From NCBI GenBank assembly GCA_032690845.1, contig CM064429.1, forward strand, positions 13,672,569 to 13,736,568: a stretch of DNA of 64,000 bases, given 5' to 3'. The notes under the pieces were generated by a model. It searched no databases. It saw only the letters and a program-made list of their open reading frames with translations, and had not been told where the DNA came from. Below are positions 56,382-64,000 of this stretch, in pieces. Position 1 is the first letter of the stretch. Every line of letters starts with the position of its first letter. The position numbers and the translations under genes are program-made. This DNA comes from Eleusine coracana subsp. coracana. Lineage: Eukaryota; Streptophyta; Magnoliopsida; Poales; Poaceae.

Positions 56382-57799
56382 TCAAATTCCCAATAAAAGT
56401 GAACAAGCTTGCATGGGTACAACATCACAATCAACAGAATCCACATAGGAACCAATGGAAAAAGGAACTCTGCAAGTTTGTATTACCTTAGCTTTTCTAG
56501 AGTCATTTAACCACTGAATGTAGTATGGATGTGGATGTGGGCGTGTGGTCAAATCAAGCTTCTTAACCACATCAGAACTCACCAAATTGTTGTAGCATCC
56601 TCCATCAATGATGACACGTGCTCGACGAAAAATCTGGAACAAGTTATGTCGTTGCATCATCTCGGGCTGCTGGATTTGTGTGCTAAGCACACGCTGCACA
56701 ATAATATTCATGTAGCCCGTGGTATCGACGCCTCCAAGGACGAAGTCACCGCTGGTGGCAGCGACATCCTCCACATCGGAGGTGCTCATGTAACCGCCAT
56801 CATCTGTCGCCACATATGCCCGCCTACTTGGGCAATCTTTCTGCACATGGCCAAGACCATGGCAGCGGTGGCACTGAATCCCTGTAGTGCGTCTCGTCGA
56901 AGCAACAGAGGAGGCACTACTAGCCGGTACCTGCACAGAACTTTTACCTGAGTGCGTAGAAGGGGCAGGGGCTGATCTTGGTGCTGCAGAAACAACACTA
57001 GCTGGTGGGGGCGGCCGGAAAGATGGCTTGGGCAGCCCTGAAGTCCCCGTCGGCCGTGGTGGGTAGAAATTCCTGGACTTGCTGTACTCCTCAAAAGCTT
57101 GGAAAAGTCCCTGTGATTCTTTCTCTGCAAGCATAGCATACGGGAAACACTGGTTGAGGGTATAAAATTCTTTATAATCAAGGATGTCCTGAATTTCTTT
57201 TCTCAAACCAGAATAAAAGCGGCAAATCTGATCCTCTACTTTTTCAACCACAGCGCAACGAATCAAACCCTTCCGAAGCTCACTAAAATACTCCTCAACA
57301 GTTTTATCTCCTTGATCTAAATGTTGCAGTTTATTACGAATTTCTCTATAAAAAGAAGGAGGAACAAAACGATCACGCATTTCTACCTTATGTTCTTCCC
57401 AAGTAGTAGGCAAATCGGTTTCAGCAGCTAGACCACTCCACCAAACAATAGCAAAGTCCTTAAACTCACTAGTGGCTTGTCTAACTCTATGTTGTTTAGG
57501 AACAAGGTGGGTATTAAATTTTTGTTCTACCATCATTTCCCAATCAAGGTAAGCATCACCATCGTACTGACCCGAAAATGAAGGAATTGAAAACTTAATT
57601 TTAGCATACGGATCATCTGGAGAATGGTTACCTTGTATGCGACGGTTGTGGTTGTGGAAACCACCCATACCTTGAGGGTTACGTTGCAAACGACGTCGTA
57701 ATCTTGCAGTCCTTGTAGCTGACCTATCGATGGTGCCATCAGCCTTATACACCGTTGCTTCATCATGATCGTCTTCAACGTCGTTGGTGTTGGTGTTGG

Positions 57800-57848
<49 letters not shown>

Positions 57849-58106
57849 GGTCTTGTGAGCGATCTCCAATTCGACAACCTGATCGGTTAGCTTAGAGACT
57901 CTCTTATCCAACCGCTCAATGCTTTCTCCCAGGTGAAGCTTGGTGACGGCGTCGGTGATGGCCCTGGTGATCGTCTCTGCCAAATCACTCTGAACCACCT
58001 GCAAAGCCTTCTGTAACTGACTTTGGCTCACGCACTCATCCAATTTTGAGGGTGAAGCACCCTCTCCATCGCTTCCTGACATCAGAAACACAAAAACAGG
58101 AAACAA
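56382..58106 (-). pseudogene. C2 gag and protease
   Basis: Open for 574 codons; the likely start is the Met at 58082 (MSGSDGEG). A short coiled coil comes first, then a poly-Asn tract of about 20 residues encoded by a (GTT)n microsatellite. Next are the Retrotrans_gag domain, a Pro-rich stretch, a complete CCHC knuckle (CHRCHGLGHVQKDC) and the protease active site (VIIDGG). Near 56390 an 8-bp deletion relative to C1 shifts the frame and ends the ORF. Gag itself is undamaged. Confidence 0.85.
57783..57850. repeat. (GTT)n microsatellite inside C2 gag
   Basis: About 20 GTT triplets, interrupted at the left by GGT; read as Asn codons on the minus strand with Thr variants. C1 has lost this segment. 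Confidence 0.95.
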
Positions 58107-59309
58107 AAAGTGATGGTTATCCCTACAAAACTACTAAGCAGTGGTGCCTCTCAACACAGCAAAAGGAAGCTTCTTGCAAAGCTCTTACAAAGTTCTGGAA
58201 ACAACAAAGCGAAGGATACCAGGGAGAAGTGTTCCACGATTGCAAGGTTTACAAAATAACCTATGTGCTGTCCAGAAGAAGTATGTAGAGCTAGGAAGGC
58301 CAAATATATATATGTGAGTGGCACACAAATCAAAAACAGATAGTAAAGCTGAATAAGTGCCAAGTAACTTGTCCCTAGTTGCTGGTCTAACTATGTCCTA
58401 GAACAGTAGTGATAGCAAAGACGAAACAAGAAGACCAAGGCACACAGTCGATACCAGGGGGCTAAGTGTAAAACAGCCAAACTCAGAAATTCCAGGGGGC
58501 TAGATGGAGCACTAGTAGGAATCCCAAATTTCTTTTTTTATTTTATTTTTTTGATATTTTTTCCCAACTCACTAGCAATGGGGAAGAAACCACAAAAAGT
58601 TTCAGTTCAAATAGAGCTAGGACGTGGCCTACGAAAAATCTTGAAGTTTCAGAAAACGTCGGGTTTCAACTTGAATGAATTTTTTCTTTATCTTCCCGAT
58701 TTTTTTTGAATTTTTTGACGAGGGCACACCAGGCATAGCCTGGTGTGGGTATGCTCAACTTTTTGTCAAGAATCTCCTGTAAAAATTTCAGCCAAAACGA
58801 ACAACCGAGCAAAAAGTTATGGCCGTTTTACCGTAGGGGTGCCGGAATCGGTTATGAAGAAACCCGGGGTTTGAGTGAAACCCGAGTCGGCTTGGGGTCG
58901 GGTAGGGATTTTTTTTTTTGGCGAGGTGGATGCAGCGGAAAGTGGAATATGTGAAAATTGGTCCGAGGTGGTGAGGGTAGGTTTTGGGTGGGATTAGGGT
59001 GGGCGTGTTGATCAATCAACCCTAGCACACAAAGCCGACAAAACCGAGGATGGTGAAGGGGATGGCGGCTAGGGTTGCAAGGGAAACACTACTGATGACA
59101 AAAACACAAACTAAACCAGTGACTAAACAAGAACTAGGGCACAAACTCCACACTACGGACTCTGAAATTGAAATATGCAAAGGCTAAACACGTGGTTATG
59201 GGCGGGGAAATTTTTTTTTGGTATTTTCTGTGGACGATAGGAAGAACACGAAAACAAAACTAAAGGGTAGTGTGAACCTAACGGTGCACCTGAAGCTCTG
59301 ATTACCACT
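58107..59309 (-). other. C2 5' leader with primer-binding site
   Basis: About 1.2 kb of untranslated leader. The first part (58107-58499) has no counterpart in C1, because C1 lost it with the gag start. The PBS TGGTAATCAGAGC is at 59307-59295 on the minus strand, two bases from the LTR. Confidence 0.65.
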
Positions 59310-60201
59310 TGATGTGAACAAGGGTTCCCGATCTTCCGAAAGGTTCTTGGTAAGTTGATTTGGTCGGAGGCGACACACAAATCGATCCGGCTTCAGAACA
59401 GCACATTCTAAACCCCGCAATCGCAGCACGACGTCTCCTCTTGTTATCAACCGTCCAAAAGACGATTGAACTCGCCGAGAAGGCTAATCCCTGCCTGTGA
59501 ATCAGGAACACAAGCAAGAACAACGAAGAATGCAACACAATTGCAGATGTATGATTAAACTCTCGAAGTTGGTGTCTCACAAACCGATGAACGGCAAAAC
59601 TGTTTATGAACAGGCTAATCCCTGCGGTGGCGGCTGTATATAAAGATCCTAGGGTCGTGCAAGACCCTCTGGACGCACCCCTAATTGGGCTCAACTAGAT
59701 ACAAAGCCCAAAGGCCAAAAATAGGCGACGTAGCACCGACACAGATTCTGGACTCTCTCTTGTTTTGACGATTCCCGATGACTCCGGATGAATTTTGACA
59801 TGGCATTGGAAAGGTATTCTCCTTATCTTTCCGTGCATATGTAGAACGTCCAAATCCGAGTCCGTATGCGTCCTGGGCGACTGTTTTAGTGCAGACTGGT
59901 CCTGGGCCCCGAAACAGACTTGAAGTCGGTTTTGATTGGGCCTCCACTTTGGCTTCCAAGCCCTTGCTGGTCCTCCATGTTCCCAACTCCTTCTCCCATC
60001 ATCTCCTGGTCCTCTCCATGGTTTCTAATCATAAAATAATCATTAGGTAGCAAACCATTCTCAAAAGTAACATATAGCGAAGAACGTAGGAACGAGCTCA
60101 CCTCTAAATTTAGTCGTCGTGCACGAGCTCTAGTCATTGGACCTTGCAAGTCCAGAATTGGAGGAGTGTTGTGTGTATCCATAGGAGTAATGCCCTCATC
60201 A
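59310..60201 (-). repeat. 5' LTR of C2
   Basis: 892 bp. The minus strand begins TGATGAGGGC at 60201 and ends ...CACATCA. A short internal duplication ('aggctaatccctgc') appears near 59610. Confidence 0.85.
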
Positions 60202-61380
60202 AGAGCATTGCCTAGGCCAGAGCACACTTTGTCCTGACATTCAACAGTGCCTCACCAATCTAGGGTGGGTACTTTTCCACGAGCAAGGCACCGGCTTCTT
60301 GCTCAACCTCGTCATTGAGTGTGCCACCACGATGCAACTCGGGAAGGATGACGAGGGGAATGATGTGATCAACTTCCATGTGCAGGATGCGGTCTACTCT
60401 ATGGGGGTCAGAGACCTTACGGTGCTCTTCGGCTGTGATGAAGAGGCCCCCGTGCACAGCGACATGACAAAGGAGGAGCTTGTTGCATTCTAGTTCCGCA
60501 TCGCCAACCAAGAGGAGCGCAAGAGGGGGCACATCAAGAACCCCAAGATCCATATCCTGCACCAATGGATCGCCACTCGCACGACGGGACGTGTTGACTC
60601 CACCAACATCTCTAACATGGATCTATGGTAGCTATACACCGCCATCGTGGATCCTTGCTTATGCAACCCTGTCCTGGTAATGGTGTCGAGTTGGTTCCAC
60701 CAAAGGAACAACTCGACAGAGAGGTTAGCCTTTGGAGGCTACCTCCAAACCATGATCTTCAACATTGGTGACAACCTCGTCATGGATCCGACACAGTGGG
60801 TGATGCCGTTCATCCTCAATCACTCCATGATCAGGGGCAAGACCATCATGGGCAGTGCAAGGCAAGGCAAGGCTACACCATGTGCGACACCAACATTCAC
60901 CTGTTGTGCACCGACCTCGGCCTCTTCCTCCTGCACAAGCTTAACGGGAGTAATTGGCTCGAGGTCGATCTCCATGACAGCCACAAGATTGGGAAGAGTA
61001 AGCGTGGGAAGAAGGAGATCCTTGGTCGCGTGACATCAAGTGTAGCAGTAGATGGCTGGGGCGGTTCAGACTCTGCAGGAGCCACCCCTAGGCAAACTAT
61101 GCAGTACGCCAGTGTGCCGATCGGCATAAGCTATGTGCCGACCGGCACGGTCACCAGGTATGAAGGAATGCCTCCTGCTCGTACTCAACCTGCAGGTCCT
61201 GCAATTTTTGATTTCGGCCCCATGCATCGGTACATCGACAACAATGTGCAATACTTTGACTGCATTGACAACTTGGCTTGTGAGATGCGGAACAACACTG
61301 ATCTAATGGTGGAGGAGTTCGAGCTGCTGAAGGCAGGGTACCATGGCTTTGACTACCCACCACCACCACCGTTTGAGTGA
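60202..61380 (+). pseudogene. G 3' ORF, Athila ORF-1-like, N-terminus missing
   Basis: The frame is broken by TAG at 60491 and 60627 and by a shift near 60860, after which 60860-61380 is open to TGA. It shares the order of the D1 3' ORF: an INFHV..A.YSM start, a DLT.LFG segment, then a helical middle and a Pro-rich tail. Near the end it encodes the palindrome word (61111-61150) in frame. The function of this family is unknown, and the N-terminal part was lost when C2 joined. Confidence 0.55.
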
Positions 61381-62992
61381 AGTGTCGTGTGGAAAGTGAC
61401 ACTTGTATCGGTTTCCCGGTTAGCATTTATCGTTTCATTTTGTGTGATCTTTTTTTTTTTGACTATGTGTGTGTGAGCGGGTCGGGAAAACCGTGTATTG
61501 GGCATGTTTTATTTCTAATTGTGTTTTATTGTGCAAGTGTGTTAGTAGCAGTTTGTTTTAGTTTAAATTCTTAGTCTTAATGATCATCGCCATGTAGTTT
61601 CAACTCCATGATTAATACAATGGTGACTGTTTATGCCCTATCCCAAAATATGATGTTTGTCTGTATGAATGTCTTGAGAAGCATTGGTGATAATTGAGCT
61701 TGTTGAGCACAAATTAAAAATTTTGAACTTACAATCCTAATTTATTCAGCAATTATTCTTCTCTAGAGTATTCCGAGATACCCATGTGCTTGCAAATAAT
61801 GGATTAAACAAGTAAGAGAAAACTTAGTACCAAAAATTTTTATAAAATTCAAATGTTTGCATCATGAGTACTGGAATTCCTCCTTATCATTTGACTTTAC
61901 CAACCCATGCCACATAATTGATCAATTCAACAAATCCATTTGATTTATATTGACTATAATGTATGATTGAGTTCGATTAGGATTTAATTCTTTTTGGTGA
62001 GAGATTTGGAAGTTGGTCGTATCCTTTGTATATCATTTTGACTTCTAGCCATAAAATTACTCAAGCAAAATTTGCCGAGTATCCACAATTGAGCCAAAAG
62101 TCTTGCTATAGTCATTTCTATCCTTGACCACATCCTATTGAGTTCTTGTCTAGAAATTGAGAATGGAGTAAAGAGCGAACTAGTAAAGGAAGCCCCATGC
62201 TGATTGACACATGAAGTATGCCGATCGGCATAGAAGAGAAAAAGAAAGAAGAAAGAAAAAGAAATAAAGAAAAAAAGAGAGAAAAATATGCTTCAGAAGA
62301 GAAGGGGTGCTAAGGAATATTGTAGATGGTTTCCTTGGGACTAACAAAATTGTAAGTGTGGGGTTGAATGATTTCCCTCGAATTCGAGAAAGTGTTGCTA
62401 TTCTTAGCCAAAAACTCATATTTTACAACCATGTGCAATCTGATAATGGGAAAATTTCTGAAAATTCTCGAGATCAATCTATGCATTTGCACATGTCCAC
62501 TTGTCTAAAAATGTGCGAGTCGCCTCTTAAGCATTCAATTCCAACAAGGCCTTTCCAACAAGTCTCGATAAATCCAATAAGAGTTATTTCTTAATTTTAC
62601 AATATATTGTGAATTTTTTCTATTTTCCTTGTATTTCCTCACCTAGCTACTCATATTTCCAGACATAAAATGTTTTGCATTAAAGTAGATATTAGGGTGA
62701 GTGAAAGGGGAGTTGAGTTGTTTTTTTTTTGTCATTTGAGAGGGATAATTCTTTTGCTCATGATGCACTTTTTTATGTGATGATTAACATGTGTGGAAAA
62801 GTTTTAACTTCTGAGTCGAATGATTTTAGGACCAGCTTTGGGGAGTGTTTTCAAGTATAATACCCATATCTTGAATGATTTGCTGAATAATAAATTTGAT
62901 CCAACACTATAGTGATTAAGTGCTCAACTTCTTTATATTTGAAATGCTTGTATGATTGATATGATATATATGGACTAATTTTCATTCTTGAC
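61381..62992 (+). other. G 3' non-coding region
   Basis: AT-rich with T and GA/AAG runs, and one palindrome word at 62197-62231. No ORF. Confidence 0.6.
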
Positions 62993-63031
62993 TTTGCTCA
63001 GGGACGAGCAAAGATTTAAGTGTGGGGGAGC
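62993..63031 (+). promoter_or_regulatory. Hairpin plus polypurine tract of G
   Basis: Perfect 7-bp arms TTTGCTC (62993-62999) and GAGCAAA (63006-63012) around AGGGAC. Then 19 nt end in AAGTGTGGGGGAGC, and the LTR begins. Confidence 0.75.
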
Positions 63032-63756
63032 TGTTGACGCTAGTTAGTATGCCATTTTATATGTCAAAAGCACAGTATTTTAGAGCTTAAACATCATTAT
63101 TGTAGGCCATTAACCCCTAAAAATGGTAGAATATTTGTACAATTGTTTTTTTTTTGGAGAATTATTGTAGAAACAGGTGAAAAGACGACAATTTAGGATG
63201 ATTCTAGTGGACTGGAACTCAAAGAAGTGAATTTTGTAGCAGAAGAGGCCCACGTGCTGACCAACACATTACCTGTGTCGATCGACATACGGGCAACATA
63301 GGCTGATCAAGACTGGTCCACTCCTCAGGACCTTCTAGAAGGAAGTTATTTGAACAAATCTTGGAGATATGCTTCATGAAGAGATAAAAGGAAACTTCAA
63401 GATCTTAATTGTGCAATACAAGACTTTACTTCAGAGAACTAGATGGGAGGACCCACATGGAAGTTACAGAAGACTTCGGAACTGACTTAGAAGAGAGATC
63501 AGGCCAAACACAGATGCACCTATCGGCACACCGACCATGCCGATTAGCATGTGGCCCCTTTCCAAAAAAAAAAACTACTCTATCTCAAGTTATGCCCTTA
63601 TAAATACTTGCAAACCCTAAGGGCAGAAGGGATGCCACAGAGGGACAACAGACCTCATGAGTTAGAGCTACCGATGCTGTGCCTCGTTCTTCACATCTCT
63701 AGTTACTAGGTTTAGCTTGGCTAGCCTAGCCAAGTCGATGATTGCAAGGTCATAGG
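63032..63756 (+). repeat. 3' LTR of G, cut by C3
   Basis: Begins TGTTGACGCTAG. Palindrome-type words occur at 63250-63300 and 63510-63555, and the TATA box TATAAATA at 63599-63606. It ends at ATAGG (63752-63756), the presumed C3 target bases. Confidence 0.75.
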
Positions 63757-64000
63757 TGATGTGGACAAGTGTTCCCGATCTAGAAATAGGTTCTGATAAT
63801 CTTGATTAAGGCGGAGGCGATACACAAATCGATCCGGCTTATCCTTGCCTGCAAATCAAGAACACAAGAAAGAACAAAGAAGAATGCAACCAAATTTGCA
63901 AGTATACGATGAATCTCACAAGTTGGGGTCTCACAAACCGATCAAACGGCGAAACTGTTATCAACAGAATAATCTAAGCAAAACCCAAATCCTAATGAAG
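63757..64000 (-). repeat. C3: partial LTR of a diverged CRM-type element
   Basis: Starts TGATGTGGACAAGTG and follows the C1 LTR end with many substitutions and one deletion (after the 'gatccggctt' word, 63831-63840, ~100 bp is missing). The element continues beyond the window. Orientation is the same as C1 and C2. Confidence 0.75.

Larger units (their letters stand above)
53228..60201 (-). mobile_element. C2: second CRM-type element, RT deleted
   Basis: Minus strand, same family as C1. The 5' LTR (59310-60201) is complete. The 3' LTR lacks its last ~100 bp, where it meets F at 53227. Gag is complete, but about 680 bp of pol is missing at ~55919, and two small indels shift the frame. No target duplication can be read because the left end is lost. 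Confidence 0.9.
60202..63756 (+). mobile_element. G: 3' part of an Athila-like element
   Basis: Starts inside a 3' ORF at the C2 boundary, then a long non-coding region, hairpin, PPT and the beginning of a 3' LTR (63032), which is cut by C3 at 63757. No pol is present. It carries GCCGATCGGCA-type words at 61111-61150, 62197-62231, 63250-63300 and 63510-63555. Confidence 0.75.

Noticed and set aside
1..64000. tRNA, rRNA, snRNA or organelle-derived inserts
   Set aside because: No tRNA-like cloverleaf, rRNA core or plastid/mitochondrial gene sequence was recognised. The only tRNA-related matches are short primer-binding sites.

Overview
This 64 kb window looks like repeat-rich, probably pericentromeric, DNA of a grass (Poaceae). 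I see no intact host gene, rRNA, tRNA or CRISPR. Essentially everything recognisable belongs to nested Ty3/gypsy LTR retrotransposons: Tat-lineage elements with antisense ORFs (called H and T1 here), Athila-type elements (D, E, F, G), and three centromere-type (CRM) chromoviruses (C1, C2, C3). Family names come from reading protein motifs; the letters are local labels. All coding regions carry stops, frameshifts or deletions.

Layout. 1-652: end of an unidentified element. 653-~6440: the 3' half of Tat element H (minus strand), whose antisense side holds a multi-exon plant-mobile-domain gene on the + strand (2190-5806). ~6440-43709: two head-to-tail units of Athila-like element E. In each unit the E LTR carries the same Tat insertion, T1. 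T1 is complete in the first unit (7452-19515, TSD GTACT) and reduced to its 3' end in the second (38096-41007). The first unit was later hit by CRM element C1 (20826-27774, TSD CACAT) and by non-autonomous Athila-type element D1 (28349-35870, TSD CCCTC). The second unit still shows the empty sites for both. 43710-53227: Athila element F (minus), with a D-family solo LTR inside (46317-47865, TSD GTAAG). 53228-60201: CRM element C2 (minus). 60202-63756: 3' part of Athila-like element G (+). 63757-64000: a diverged CRM LTR, C3.

Three points stand out. (1) The four Athila-type families share a small hairpin placed exactly 19 nt before the 3' LTR, with a compensatory base-pair change in F. (2) Families D, E, F and G each carry their own short GC-rich, usually palindromic, word. 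It lies upstream of the LTR TATA box and, in F and less clearly D, upstream of a second TATA-like box in front of the 3' ORF. In F the word also forms an in-frame 16-residue protein repeat. (3) Both Tat elements carry an antisense, intron-containing gene with its own TATA box about 100-130 bp from the 3' LTR and a phase-1 first intron. One encodes a plant mobile domain, the other a transposase_28-like domain.

Relative order read from nesting: T1 entered the E LTR; the E/T1 unit was duplicated; C1 and D1 entered the first unit and F the second; a D-family element entered F and collapsed to a solo LTR. The D1 LTRs look identical except for one 18-bp palindrome unit, so D1 is young. All calls are by eye; no alignment or database search was run.
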